A stretch of DNA of 64,000 nt from Actinokineospora terrae (GTDB lineage Bacteria; Actinomycetota; Actinomycetes; Mycobacteriales; Pseudonocardiaceae), in contig NZ_FOGI01000003.1 in the NCBI RefSeq assembly GCF_900111175.1, positions 1 to 64,000 on the forward strand, in the 5' to 3' direction. Below the pieces are notes generated by a model. The model worked only from the letters and a program-made list of their open reading frames with translations, was not told the origin of the DNA and searched no databases. Below are positions 16,554-26,478 of this stretch, piece after piece (positions within the stretch are counted from its first letter, which is position 1; each line of letters opens with the position of its first letter). The translations under genes and the position numbers were made by a program.

Positions 16554-18277
16554 GGGCCGGGCTGGACCTTGGCGACGAAGAAGTCGGCCAGCGCGTCCGG
16601 TGTCGTCCCGGACCCGCGGGTCCCGCTCCGAGAGATCCACCCGACCAGGGGGCGGTCGGCCACGGTGAAGACCAGGACGCCGGTGCCGCCCTTGACGCCC
16701 GCCCGGAAGTCGCCCGAGAGCCCGTTGCCGCGCCACTCGGCGAGCACGTGGTCGCCGTCGGTCATCGCGGTGAGCTCGGAGTCGAACAGCTCCCGCACGT
16801 CTTCGCGCGAACCGAGGTGGGCGTAGTTGACGGTGTAGGACTCGGGTAGAGCACACGTGACGTCCGCGGGTGCCTTGCCTACTTGGCACTGGGCGCTACC
16901 GGGGACCTGACCGGCGAGCTGCCGTAGGCACTCGGTGAAGCCCGCGGAGTCCTTGGCGCCCTTGCTCTGGCAGGACGCGGCGCTCGGGAGGTCGTCGCTG
17001 GGGATGAGCAGGAAGATCCCGGCGACCACCGCGAGGACAGCGACCACGGCAGCGGAGATCACCAGCGGTAGCCTCGATCGCCTCGGTGGCGCTACCGGGC
17101 GCACCGGCGTCGGGAAGTTGACCTGCAACGGGCCCGTGAGCGGACCGGTGACCGGACCGGTGTAGGTGGGCTGCCTGCCCGGTTCGACCGTCGTGGTGCG
17201 CATGCTGATGCCCTCGCGGCTGACCAGGTGCGCGCCGAGGGCGACGGCGGTCTCGGGCTGGTCGAGGCTGGTCGGCACGATCCGCAACTGCTCGGCGATC
17301 AGGGTCGCGACCAGCGGGATCCGGCTGGACCCGCCGACCAGGTAGATCCCGGCCAGGCGGTCCGGCGTGGTGCCGGTGGAGCGGGTGGTGTCCGCGAGGA
17401 CCTCGACGCTGCGCAGCAGGCTCGGCCGGATGAGGGCTTCCAACTCGGTGCGGGTGAGCAGCACGTCGTTGAACGGCGCGGGCATCGGGACCTCGGTCTG
17501 CGGGTGCCGCGACAGGGCTTCCTTGGCCGCCTTGACGTCCTCTTGCAGCGCACGGCGGGCTCGACGGTCCGCCGTGGACTCAGGCCGCAGCAGTCTCTGC
17601 CAACCGGCCGGATCGCGGTGAGAGCCCTGCCGACCCAGGTGGTCCAAGAGGGCCTGGTCGACATCGACGCCACCGAGGTCCTGAAGACCGGCCTCGGCCA
17701 AGACGGCGAAACCCTGCTGTGTAGCGGCAACCACGGCCACGTCGAAGGTTCCCGCACCGAGGTCGTAGACGGCCAACGCCTGACCTGGCGGCAACGGGTG
17801 CCCCAGCGAGGTGAAGTGCGCGGCAGCAGCGACCGGCTCGGGAACCAGCACGATGTTGGACCCCATGCCCGCCTGCTTGGCAGCGGACAACAGCACGTGG
17901 CGCCTGGCCGGTCCCCACTGCGCGGGGTGGGTCAGCCGGACCTCGTCAGGGTGTGCGCCGCCGAGCTGTCGGGTGACCTCTTCGATGATGTGGCGCAAGA
18001 CCGCCGCGAGCGCCTCGGACACCGGGACGACGACGTCGCCGAGCAGCAGCGTCCCGTCGTCCACGCGCCGCTTCGGGTTGGGCTCGAACCGCGCCGGATC
18101 GAGCCGCGCCCGCCGCTCCGCGTCCCTGCCGACGACAAGCACGCCGTCCTCGCCCGCGTAAACAGCGGACGGCATGGTGTTGGCGCCGTCGACCTCGACC
18201 ACCCGCGGTGGGCGACCGTGCGCGGACAGCACCGCCACGGTGTTGGAGGTGCCGAGGTCGACGGACAGGACGCGCAT
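16550..18277 (-). CDS. Membrane-anchored Hsp70-like ATPase (downstream copy)
   Basis: Residues 1 to about 345 form an Hsp70 actin-like ATPase domain: phosphate-1 DLGTSNTVAVLS, phosphate-2 VYDLGAGTFDVAVV, VPEPVAAAAHF and adenosine motif LVGGSSRIPLV. Instead of a substrate-binding domain there is a short Pro/Thr-rich linker, a membrane helix (VVISAAVVAVLAVVAGIFLL, about 403-422), and an outside domain of some 145 residues containing four cysteines (CQSKG, FTECL, AQCQV, VTCAL). It is a close paralogue of the upstream neighbour, five bases away, so the pair arose by tandem duplication. An ATPase that signals or moves something across the membrane is plausible but unproven. Confidence 0.88.
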   Translation of the reverse strand: MRVLSVDLGTSNTVAVLSAHGRPPRVVEVDGANTMPSAVYAGEDGVLVVGRDAERRARLDPARFEPNPKRRVDDGTLLLGDVVVPVSEALAAVLRHIIEEVTRQLGGAHPDEVRLTHPAQWGPARRHVLLSAAKQAGMGSNIVLVPEPVAAAAHFTSLGHPLPPGQALAVYDLGAGTFDVAVVAATQQGFAVLAEAGLQDLGGVDVDQALLDHLGRQGSHRDPAGWQRLLRPESTADRRARRALQEDVKAAKEALSRHPQTEVPMPAPFNDVLLTRTELEALIRPSLLRSVEVLADTTRSTGTTPDRLAGIYLVGGSSRIPLVATLIAEQLRIVPTSLDQPETAVALGAHLVSREGISMRTTTVEPGRQPTYTGPVTGPLTGPLQVNFPTPVRPVAPPRRSRLPLVISAAVVAVLAVVAGIFLLIPSDDLPSAASCQSKGAKDSAGFTECLRQLAGQVPGSAQCQVGKAPADVTCALPESYTVNYAHLGSREDVRELFDSELTAMTDGDHVLAEWRGNGLSGDFRAGVKGGTGVLVFTVADRPLVGWISRSGTRGSGTTPDALADFFVAKVQPGP

Positions 18278-18282
18278 CGGGA

Positions 18283-20205
18283 TCAGGCGCCGCTACCGGG
18301 CTTGACGTGCTCGTTGAAGAACGAGAGCACGTCGTCGGATCCCGGCAGGGCCATCACGGTGCCCATGACCGGTGTGTCCGCGACGGAGAACATGAGCAGG
18401 CTCGCGCCGCCCGAGATCTCCGCGTACTGGTACTTGCCGCTCTTGCCGCCGCCGTCCCAGTCGCCGGTGTGCCCCTGCTGGCCGAGCGCGGAGAAGGCCG
18501 CGTCGATGTTGGTGTCGACCAGGCCCTCGGAGGGGAACTGGTAGTAGAGGACGTAGTAGCCGTTGCCCGGCTTGCAGGTCACCGCGACCGCGCCCGCGGT
18601 GTCCAGGTCGCCTGCCCCCGGGATGTTCGTGCCGGTGTCGCAGTTGTGGTCGGCGACCGGACCAGCGATCTCCCGGATGCAGGCGGTGAACCCCTGCTCG
18701 TCGGTGGTCGTGTCGTCGCAGTTGGCGTTGACCGTGGAACCACCGGACGTGGCGACGATGATGCTGACGATGCCGATCACCACAACGGCAACGATGGCAG
18801 TGGCGATGTACCAGACCTTGTTCGAGTTCTGGCGCTGCATCGGTAAAGGGTGGTGCTGCACCGGGGTCGGGATCGACGGCGGGCTCTGCACCTGCGTCGG
18901 CACAGACGGCGGTGCCTGAACCGGGATCGGCCGCGACGGGGGGCCTTGCACGCGCTGGGGGCCGGAGGCGGGGTACTGCTGCACCGGGGTCGGCCCGGTC
19001 GACGGGGTCTGGGGGGTCTGGGATTGCGGCTGCGGGGCCTGCGCGTTGAAGCCGCTGGTTCGGGGCGGGACGGTCGCGCGGGAGCGGCGGACGGCGTCGA
19101 TGGTGCCGGACATGTCGCCGGTGCGCATCGTGATGCCCTCCTGGGGCACGTGGTGCGCACCGAGGGCGACGGCGGTCTCCGGCTGGTCGAGGCTGGTCGG
19201 CACGACCCGCAGCTGCTCGGCGATCAGCGTCGCCACCAGCGGGATCCGGCTGGACCCGCCGACCAGGTAGATGCCGACCAGCCGGTCGGGGGTCATGCCG
19301 GTGGAGCGGATCGTCGCCGCCAGCAGCTCGACGCTGCGGAGCATGCCGGGGCGGATCAGGGCCTCCAGCTCGACCCGGGTCACCAGGACGTCGTCGAACG
19401 GCTCCGGCAGCGGGACCTCGGTCTGCGGGTGCCGCGAGAGCGCTTCCTTGGAGGCCTTGACGTCCTCGCGCAGCGCGCGTTGCGCCCGCCTGTCCCCGGT
19501 GGACTCAGGCCGCAGCAGTCGCTGCCAACCGGCCGGGTCGCGGTGGGAGACCTGACGGCCCACGTGCTCCAACAGCGCCTGGTCCACGTCAAGCCCACCG
19601 AGGTCCGGCAGGCCCGCCTCGGCCAGGACCACGAAGCCCTTTTGCGTAGCACCAACGATCGCGACGTCGAAAGTTCCCGCACCCAGGTCGTAGACGGCCA
19701 ATGCCTGTCCGGAACCGAGTGTCTGCCCGGGAAAAGAGGCGAAGTGCGCGGCGGCGGCGACCGGTTCGGGAACCAGCACCAGGTTCGATCCCATGCCCGC
19801 CTGCCTGGCCGCGGACAGCAGCACGTTGCGGCGCACGGGACCCCACTGCGCGGGGTGGGTCAGCCGGACCTCGTCCGGCTTCTTGTTGCCCAGCTGGCGG
19901 GAGGTCTCCTCGGCCACGCGGCGCAGGACACCGGCCAGCGCGTCGGTGACCGGGACGACCGTGTCGCCGAGCAGCAGCGTGCCCTCGTCGACGCGGCGCT
20001 TGGGGTTGGGCTCGAAGCGGGAGGGGTCGAGCCGGGCGCGCCGCTCGGCGTCGCGGCCGACGACCAACCCGCCGTCCTCGCCCGCGAACACCGCCGAGGG
20101 CATCATCGACGCCCCGTCGACGTCGACCACCCGAGGCGGGCGGCCGTGCGCGGACAGCACGGCGACGGTGTTCGACGTGCCGAGATCGACCGACAGGACG
20201 TTCAC
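18283..20205 (-). CDS. Membrane-anchored Hsp70-like ATPase (upstream copy)
   Basis: This 640-residue protein begins almost identically to its neighbour (NVLSVDLGTSNTVAVLS) and has the same ATPase motifs (VYDLGAGTFDVAIV, VGGSSRIPLV). Its linker is much longer, about 100 residues rich in Pro and Gln with repeated PxPVQ and PPSxPTxVQ segments. A membrane helix follows (TAIVAVVVIGIVSIIVATSG, near 494-513), then an outside domain with cysteine pairs (NCDDTTTDEQGF, ACIREI, NCDTG, TCKPG). It heads the two-gene operon. The Hsp70 substrate-binding domain is absent. I infer an envelope role. Confidence 0.88.
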   Translation of the reverse strand: MNVLSVDLGTSNTVAVLSAHGRPPRVVDVDGASMMPSAVFAGEDGGLVVGRDAERRARLDPSRFEPNPKRRVDEGTLLLGDTVVPVTDALAGVLRRVAEETSRQLGNKKPDEVRLTHPAQWGPVRRNVLLSAARQAGMGSNLVLVPEPVAAAAHFASFPGQTLGSGQALAVYDLGAGTFDVAIVGATQKGFVVLAEAGLPDLGGLDVDQALLEHVGRQVSHRDPAGWQRLLRPESTGDRRAQRALREDVKASKEALSRHPQTEVPLPEPFDDVLVTRVELEALIRPGMLRSVELLAATIRSTGMTPDRLVGIYLVGGSSRIPLVATLIAEQLRVVPTSLDQPETAVALGAHHVPQEGITMRTGDMSGTIDAVRRSRATVPPRTSGFNAQAPQPQSQTPQTPSTGPTPVQQYPASGPQRVQGPPSRPIPVQAPPSVPTQVQSPPSIPTPVQHHPLPMQRQNSNKVWYIATAIVAVVVIGIVSIIVATSGGSTVNANCDDTTTDEQGFTACIREIAGPVADHNCDTGTNIPGAGDLDTAGAVAVTCKPGNGYYVLYYQFPSEGLVDTNIDAAFSALGQQGHTGDWDGGGKSGKYQYAEISGGASLLMFSVADTPVMGTVMALPGSDDVLSFFNEHVKPGSGA

Positions 20206-20486
20206 TGCTCTCCCCTCAACGCAACCCCGACCGTGCTCTCCCCCAGGTTGTCGTCGCAGATGTTCCCATGCGTGACACGCCGTGCGGGCCTGGTCTCCCA
20301 GATCCGCACGTGCCCGAGGTCACCCGGGGTGGGGCCTTACCGTACCCAGGTCCGCGCCCGGCTCCCACGGCCAACACGGCGAGGTCCCGGGTGGACACTG
20401 AGCGCAGTTGTCCACAATCACCCCGGCCATCCACAGGTGCGGCCGCCGTGCTGGCGGTGTCGGACACCTGGGGTAACCATGGACGG

Positions 20487-23400
20487 GTGACCGCAGCAGC
20501 GCTCGACCTGTTCACCGCCCCGACCCGCCAGTGGTTCACGGGCGCGTTCGCCGCGCCGACCGAGGCCCAGGCCGGGGCCTGGCGGGCGGCCGCCGCGGGT
20601 GAGCACGCGCTCGTGGTCGCGCCGACCGGGTCGGGCAAGACGCTCGCGGCGTTCCTGTGGGCGCTCGACCGGCTGGCCGCCGAGGGCGTGCCGAGCGAGG
20701 CCAGGCAGCGGTGCCGGGTGCTGTACGTGTCCCCGCTCAAGGCGCTGGCGGTCGACGTGCAGCGCAACCTGCGCGCCCCGCTGGCGGGCATCCGGCAGGC
20801 CGCGCACCGGCTGGACCTGCCGGAACCGGACATCACGGTCGGCATGCGCACCGGCGACACGCCAGCCGACGAGCGCCGCTCGTTCGCCAGGACACCGCCG
20901 GACGTGCTGGTGACCACCCCGGAGTCGCTGTTCCTGCTGCTCACCTCGGCGGCGCGGGAGTCGCTGCGCGGGGTGCGCACGGTGATCGTCGACGAGGTGC
21001 ACGCGGTGGCGGGCACCAAGCGCGGCTCGCACATGGCGGTGTCGCTGGAGCGGCTGGACGCGCTGCTGGAGCGGCCCGCGCAGCGGATCGGGCTGTCGGC
21101 GACGGTGCGGCCGGTGGAGGAGGTCAGCGGGTTCCTCTGCGGTGGCCGCCCGGTCACCGTGGTCCGGCCGACGATCGCGAAGACCATCGAGGTCAGCGTG
21201 GAGGTCCCGGTCGCCGACATGGCGAGCCTGGGCGAGGGCCCGGCCACCCCGGTCGACCCCGATTCCCCCGACGCCCCGGAGCGGCCCTCGATCTGGCCGC
21301 TGGTGGAGCAGCGGGTGCTGGAACTGGTGCGCGCGCACCGCTCGACGATCGTGTTCTCGAACTCGCGGCGGCTGGCCGAGCGGATGACCGCGCGGCTCAA
21401 CGAGCTGGCGAGCGCGGAGTCCGAGGCACTGGCCCGGTTCCCGGCCGAGGCCATCGGGCAGTCCGGGCTGACCACGATGGTCGAGCCGGTGGTGGCCAGG
21501 GCGCACCACGGGTCGATGTCGCGGGAGCAGCGGACCCTGGTCGAGGAGGACCTCAAGTCGGGGCGGCTGCCGTGCGTGGTGGCGACGTCCTCGCTGGAGC
21601 TGGGCATCGACATGGGCGCGGTGGACCTGGTGGTGCAGATCGAGGCGCCGCCGACGGTGGCGGCCGGGATGCAGCGGGTGGGCCGGGCCGGGCACCAGGT
21701 GGGGGCGGTCTCGCGCGGGGTGATGTTCCCGAAGTTCCGCGGCGACCTGGTCTCCTGCGCGGTGGTGGCCGAGCGGATGGCGGGCGGCGCGATCGAGGCG
21801 GTCCGCTACCCGCGCAACCCGCTGGACGTGCTGGCCCAGCACGTGGTGGCGATGACGGCGCTCGAACCGTGGACGGTGACCGACCTGGCCGCGCTGATCC
21901 GCCGCGCCGCGCCGTACGCGTCGCTGCCGGACTCGGCGCTGTACTCGGTGCTCGACATGCTGGCGGGCCGGTACCCGAGCGAGGAGTTCGGCGAGCTGCG
22001 GCCCCGGATCACCTGGGACCGGGTCAGCGGGGAGCTGCGCGGGCGGCCGGGGGCGCAGCGGCTCGCGGTCACCTCCGGCGGCACCATCCCCGACCGGGGG
22101 CTGTTCACCGTGATGACCCCGCCGAACGAGCGCGGCGCCGGGTCGCGGGTCGGCGAGCTGGACGAGGAGATGGTGTACGAGTCGCGGGTCGGCGACACGT
22201 TCCTGCTGGGCACCTCGGCCTGGCGGGTGCAGGACATCACCCACGACCGGGTGATCGTCACGCCCGCGCCCGGCGAGCCCGCCCGGATGCCGTTCTGGAA
22301 GGGCGACGCGCCGGGTCGGCCGCTGGAGCTGGGGCGGGCACTGGGCGCGTTCGTCCGCGAACTGTCCGCTGTGGACGACCCGGCGGCCCGGCAGCGGGCG
22401 GCGGCGGCCGGGTTGGACGAGTGGGCCACCGACAACCTGCTGGCGTACCTGCGGGAGCAGCGCGAGGCGACCAGGCACGTGCCGGACGACCGGACCGTGC
22501 TGGTGGAGCGGTTCCGCGACGAGCTCGGCGACTGGCGGCTGGTGGTGCACTCGCCGTTCGGCGCGCAGGTGAACGCGCCGTGGGCGCTGGCGATCGGCGC
22601 CAGGCTGCGGGAGCGGCGCGGGGTGGAGGCGCAGATCGCGCACTCCGACGACGGGATCGTGCTGCGGCTGCCGGACGCGGTCGACGACGCGGGCCAGGAG
22701 GTGGTGGCCGGGGTCGAGGACGTGCTGCTCGACCCGGAGGAGGTGGAGCAGGTCGTGGTCGCGGAGGTGGGCGGGTCGGCGCTGTTCGCGTCCCGGTTCC
22801 GCGAGTGCGCGGCCAGGTCGTTGCTGCTGCCGCGGCGCGATCCCCGGCGGCGGACCCCGCTGTGGCAGCAACGGCAGCGGTCGGCGCAACTGCTGTCGGT
22901 CGCGGCGAAGTACGAGCAGTTCCCGGTGGTGCTGGAGGCCATGCGGGAGTGCCTGCAGGACGTGTACGACGTGTCCGGGCTGCGCGAGCTGATGTCGGAC
23001 GTGCGGGCGCGGCGGGTGCGGGTGGTCGAAGTGGAGACACCGTCGGCGTCGCCGTTCGCGCGGAGCCTGCTGTTCGGGTACGTGGGGATGTTCCTCTACG
23101 GGTCCGACGTGCCGTTGGCGGAGCGGCGGGCGGCGGCGCTCTCGCTCGACAGCGCGCTGCTGGCGGAGTTGCTCGGCTCGGAGGCGATCCGCGAACTGCT
23201 CGACCCCGAGGTGCTGGCCGAGGTGGAGCAGTCGCTGCAGCGGCTGGACCCGAAGCGGCACGCCAGGCACGCCGAGGACGCCGCCGACCTGCTGCGGTTC
23301 CTCGGCGACCTGTCCGAGGCGGAGGCGGCGGCGCGGGGCGTCCAGCCGGAGTGGTTGGCCGAGTTGGCGACGGCGCGGCGGGCGCTGCTGGTGCGGATCG

Positions 23401-25130
23401 CGGGCGAGGAGCGCTACATCTCGATCGAGGACGCGGGTCGGGTCCGCGACGCGTTGGGCACCGCGTTGCCGGTAGGCGTACCGGAGGCATTCACCGAACC
23501 GGTCGCGGATCCGGTGGGCGACCTGTTGGCGCGGTACGCCCGCACGCACGGCCCGTTCCCCGCCGCGGAGGCGGCGGCCCGGTTCGGGTTGGGGGTCTCG
23601 GTGGTGACCGGGGTGTTGGAGCGGTTGGCGGGCGCGGGCCGGTTGGTGCGCGGTGAACTGCGGCCGGGTGGCAAGCACACCGAGTACTGCGACGCGGATG
23701 TGTTGCGGCGGTTGCGGCGCGGGTCGCTGGCGCGGCTGCGGGCGGAGGTGGAGCCGGTCGAGCCTGCCGCGCTGGGGCGGTTCTTGCCGAGCTGGCACGG
23801 GGTCGGGCGCCGGTTGCGGTCAGCGCCAACGGCGGACGACGTGCTGTCGGTGGTGGAGCAGTTGGCGGGGGCGCCATTGCCCGCCAGTGCTGTGGAGTCG
23901 TTGATCCTGCCTGCGCGGCTGCCCGGGTATACGCCAGCCTTGCTGGATGAGCTAACGGCGGCAGGTGAGGTCACCTGGTGCGGTAGCGGTGCCTTGGCGG
24001 GTGGCGACGGGTGGGTGGCGTTGGCTCCCTCGGACGTGGCGGATCTGTTGCTACCGGACGTCGAGGAAGCGGTGCCGGACACGCCACTGCACGGGGCCGT
24101 ACTGTCTTCTTTGGACACTGGGGCGCTGTTCTTCCGCCAGGTCGCCGATCGGGCGGGGGCGATCCTGGTCGATGGTGGTGCGGAGGTCCCCGGCGACCAG
24201 GACGTCGTGACCGCGTTGTGGGATCTGGTGTGGGGCGGTCTTGTCACCAACGACACGATCGCACCGTTGCGGGCTCTAGTCGCGGGCAAGGGCGCCGCGC
24301 ACAAACCGCGCCCGACCGCACCGCGCGGCCGGTACGCCCGCATGCGCGCGGCACGACCGGTGATGCCGAGCCGCACGGGTCCGCCCACGGTCGGCGGGCG
24401 GTGGTCGCTGGTGGTGGCGCGCGAGGAAGACCCGACTCGGCGCGCGCACGCCCGCGCGGAGGCGTTCCTGGAACGGCACGGTGTCCTGACCCGCGGCGCG
24501 TTGGACACCGAGCGGGTGGTCGGCGGGTTCAGCGGCGTCTACAAGGTGCTGCGGGCGATGGAGGACACGGGGCAGATCATCCGCGGGTACGTGGTGGAGG
24601 GGCTGGGCGCGTCCCAGTTCGCGGCGCGCGGCGCGGTGGACCGGCTGCGCGCGCTCTCCCGCCCGGACGCCGCTCCCCCGGTGCCCGACGTGCGGCTCGG
24701 TGAGGGCTGGCCGGTGCCTGCCAGCATGCAGCGGCCCCCGCAGTCCACTCCGGACCGGAAGGTGGACGCCGTCGTCCTCGCCGCCGCCGACCCGGCCCAG
24801 CCCTACGGCGCCGCCCTCGACTGGCCAGAGCCTGTCGGCGAGGGCAAACACCGCCCCGGCCGCAAAGCAGGCGCACTCGCCATCCTCGTCGAGGGCACCC
24901 CCGCCCTCTACGTGGAACGCGGCGGCCGCACCCTGCTCTCCTTCACCGAGGACACCCCCACCCTCCAAGCCGCCGCCCAAGCCCTCTCCCGCGCCGTCAA
25001 AGAAGGCTGGCTAGGCCCCCTCTCCCTCCAAAAAACCGACGGCGAAACAGCCCTGACCTCCCCCCTATCCACCATCCTGCGCGACGCGGGCTTCCGCCCC
25101 ACCCCCAAGGGCCTCCGCCTCCGCGCCTGA
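20487..25130 (+). CDS. lhr: Large ATP-dependent helicase Lhr
   Basis: Lhr is a superfamily-2 3'-5' DNA translocase used in repair. At 1547 residues it matches the mycobacterial enzyme. The helicase core has Walker A APTGSGKT (about 45-52), DEVH in VIVDEVHAVAG, motif III LSATVRP, the second RecA domain with HHGSMSREQR and ATSSLELGIDMGAVD, and motif VI QRVGRAGHQ. A winged-helix module and the long C-terminal Lhr domain follow, ending PTPKGLRLRA. I chose GTG 20487 because it starts directly before the family N-terminus (TAAALDLFTAPTRQWF). The 281-base spacer upstream, shared with the divergent Hsp70 operon, includes an isolated TTGTCCACA at 20408-20416. Confidence 0.95.
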   Translation: MTAAALDLFTAPTRQWFTGAFAAPTEAQAGAWRAAAAGEHALVVAPTGSGKTLAAFLWALDRLAAEGVPSEARQRCRVLYVSPLKALAVDVQRNLRAPLAGIRQAAHRLDLPEPDITVGMRTGDTPADERRSFARTPPDVLVTTPESLFLLLTSAARESLRGVRTVIVDEVHAVAGTKRGSHMAVSLERLDALLERPAQRIGLSATVRPVEEVSGFLCGGRPVTVVRPTIAKTIEVSVEVPVADMASLGEGPATPVDPDSPDAPERPSIWPLVEQRVLELVRAHRSTIVFSNSRRLAERMTARLNELASAESEALARFPAEAIGQSGLTTMVEPVVARAHHGSMSREQRTLVEEDLKSGRLPCVVATSSLELGIDMGAVDLVVQIEAPPTVAAGMQRVGRAGHQVGAVSRGVMFPKFRGDLVSCAVVAERMAGGAIEAVRYPRNPLDVLAQHVVAMTALEPWTVTDLAALIRRAAPYASLPDSALYSVLDMLAGRYPSEEFGELRPRITWDRVSGELRGRPGAQRLAVTSGGTIPDRGLFTVMTPPNERGAGSRVGELDEEMVYESRVGDTFLLGTSAWRVQDITHDRVIVTPAPGEPARMPFWKGDAPGRPLELGRALGAFVRELSAVDDPAARQRAAAAGLDEWATDNLLAYLREQREATRHVPDDRTVLVERFRDELGDWRLVVHSPFGAQVNAPWALAIGARLRERRGVEAQIAHSDDGIVLRLPDAVDDAGQEVVAGVEDVLLDPEEVEQVVVAEVGGSALFASRFRECAARSLLLPRRDPRRRTPLWQQRQRSAQLLSVAAKYEQFPVVLEAMRECLQDVYDVSGLRELMSDVRARRVRVVEVETPSASPFARSLLFGYVGMFLYGSDVPLAERRAAALSLDSALLAELLGSEAIRELLDPEVLAEVEQSLQRLDPKRHARHAEDAADLLRFLGDLSEAEAAARGVQPEWLAELATARRALLVRIAGEERYISIEDAGRVRDALGTALPVGVPEAFTEPVADPVGDLLARYARTHGPFPAAEAAARFGLGVSVVTGVLERLAGAGRLVRGELRPGGKHTEYCDADVLRRLRRGSLARLRAEVEPVEPAALGRFLPSWHGVGRRLRSAPTADDVLSVVEQLAGAPLPASAVESLILPARLPGYTPALLDELTAAGEVTWCGSGALAGGDGWVALAPSDVADLLLPDVEEAVPDTPLHGAVLSSLDTGALFFRQVADRAGAILVDGGAEVPGDQDVVTALWDLVWGGLVTNDTIAPLRALVAGKGAAHKPRPTAPRGRYARMRAARPVMPSRTGPPTVGGRWSLVVAREEDPTRRAHARAEAFLERHGVLTRGALDTERVVGGFSGVYKVLRAMEDTGQIIRGYVVEGLGASQFAARGAVDRLRALSRPDAAPPVPDVRLGEGWPVPASMQRPPQSTPDRKVDAVVLAAADPAQPYGAALDWPEPVGEGKHRPGRKAGALAILVEGTPALYVERGGRTLLSFTEDTPTLQAAAQALSRAVKEGWLGPLSLQKTDGETALTSPLSTILRDAGFRPTPKGLRLRA

Positions 25131-25211
25131 GTTCGGCCCCCATCACCTCAATCAGTCGCAAGAGATCGGCCTGGAGCAACAACCCAAGCCGGGCCAAGGA
25201 AGGGAGAAGGT

Positions 25212-25310
25212 TCAGCGGGGAGTGAGGATGCAGAACTCATTGCCCTCCGGATCCGTGAGCACCACCCAAGGCACACCACGTTGCCTGACATCCGCGAGAG
25301 TGGTGTCAAG
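25212..25310 (-). pseudogene. Truncated copy of the VOC protein C-terminus
   Basis: Thirty-two codons plus a stop on the minus strand read LDTTLADVRQRGVPWVVL, then TDPEGNEFCILTPR. This nearly repeats the last residues of the intact VOC gene at 25707-26435, including its stop. There is no start and no further homology beyond 25310. It is the 3' remnant left by a tandem duplication. Confidence 0.85.
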
Positions 25311-25479
25311 GACTGATCACAGGACGGACAAGGGGCCAGTGAGGAGGAGACCTGACGAAGGCGGAGAGACCGGCCACGTGCAGAGGCGGGGTGTGCGACA
25401 GGGGCCGAGAGGTAACCATGCAACAAGAGTGCGTCCGGCAGGCTGTGCCTAGGCGTTGAAGGGCAGCGGCTTCGGCGTG

Positions 25480-25615
25480 CTGGCCGTGGTCAAGTGGACG
25501 AGGTTCCGGCCCGAGTCCGAGGTCAACGGCGGGATCGCCCTGATCTCGACCTGGCCGCCACCCTCCGCGCCGCAGCTTCCGAGCCACCCCAAGGGCGTAC
25601 GCCTCTGCGCGCAAG
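25480..25615 (+). pseudogene. Decayed copy of the lhr 3' end
   Basis: Plus-strand sequence here resembles the last 40 or so codons of lhr with frameshifts. Recognisable pieces are VNGGIALIST, LAATLRAA in another frame, and HPKGVRLCA, matching DGETALTSP, LSTILRDAG and TPKGLRLRA. The following gttcggccc also matches the bases after the lhr stop. The offset from lhr is about 484-490 bases, the same as the offset of the VOC fragment. Both are therefore parts of one tandem duplication of the lhr-VOC junction. The stretch 25311-25480 between the pieces holds nothing I recognise. Confidence 0.6.
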
Positions 25616-25706
25616 TTCGGCCCAGCCCCAGCGGCAACCAGGTGCGGAGGCAGATCATCTGCGCGCCAAGGGGAGGCCCCCTGCAAGAAGGAAGACGGGC
25701 TGGCGA

Positions 25707-26435
25707 TCAGCGAGGAGTAAGGATGCAGAACTCATTGCCCTCCGGATCCGTGAGCACCACCCAAGGCACATCACCCTGACCAACATCCGCGAGGGTGGCG
25801 CCGAGGGCTTGGAGGCGGGCGGCCTCAGCGTGTTGGTCCTCGTCCGGATGTGGGGCGACGTCGAGGTGGAGGGGGTTTTTGGTGAGTTTGGGGTCGGTGG
25901 TGCGGAGGAACTCGAGCCAGGGGCCGTGGCGGTCGGGGGCGTGCAGGGACGCGAAGGCGGGTTCGTCGCGGACTATGCGGTGGCCGGTGGCGGCGGCCCA
26001 GAAGGTGGCTTGGGCGCTGGGGTCGAGGGCGTCGATCACGATGGCGGCGATGGCGCCGGTGTCGGCGTACTCGGGGCGGGGTTCGAGGACGCAGAACTCG
26101 TTGCCCTCCGGGTCGGCGAGGACGACCCACGGCACGTCGCCCTGGCCGACGTCGACCGGGCGGGCACCCAGGCCCAGCGCGCGGCGGACGGTCGCGTCCT
26201 GGTCGGTCGGCGACACGCTGGACAGGTCGAGGTGGACGCGGTTCTTGCCGCCCTGGGGGTTCGGGGCGGGCACGAACACCAGGTCCATGTCCCAGCCGTC
26301 CTCTTCCGGGGCGGTGACGTCGATCTCGCCGTCCTCGGCGAAGGTGATCGGCCACCCCAGCAGGTCGGCCCAGAAGCGCGCCAGGGCGGGCGGGTCGGCG
26401 GCGTCCACCACGAAGTTGACCAAGCGGGTCGGCAT
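25707..26435 (-). CDS. Two-domain VOC (glyoxalase-like) protein
   Basis: The 242-residue protein contains two vicinal-oxygen-chelate modules, about residues 1-120 and 128-242. Each ends with the same strand pattern (DVPWVVLADPEGNEFCVLEPR and DVPWVVLTDPEGNEFCILTPR share the core). It opens PTRLVNFVVDAADPPALARFWADLLGW, typical of the glyoxalase/bleomycin-resistance class. Its substrate is unknown. A related two-module protein lies at 27628-28332, and the sigma-factor pair sits between them. A broken copy of its 3' end lies downstream. Confidence 0.88.
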   Translation of the reverse strand: MPTRLVNFVVDAADPPALARFWADLLGWPITFAEDGEIDVTAPEEDGWDMDLVFVPAPNPQGGKNRVHLDLSSVSPTDQDATVRRALGLGARPVDVGQGDVPWVVLADPEGNEFCVLEPRPEYADTGAIAAIVIDALDPSAQATFWAAATGHRIVRDEPAFASLHAPDRHGPWLEFLRTTDPKLTKNPLHLDVAPHPDEDQHAEAARLQALGATLADVGQGDVPWVVLTDPEGNEFCILTPR

Positions 26436-26478
26436 GCCTGGACGCTAGTGCACGAGGCCGCCACCCGCCGAAGGCCGA

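Noticed and set aside
20418..23798. 1126-residue minus-strand frame opposite lhr
   Set aside because: It is a GC-driven antisense shadow of the well-supported helicase; composition is Arg/Pro/His-rich and has no motif.
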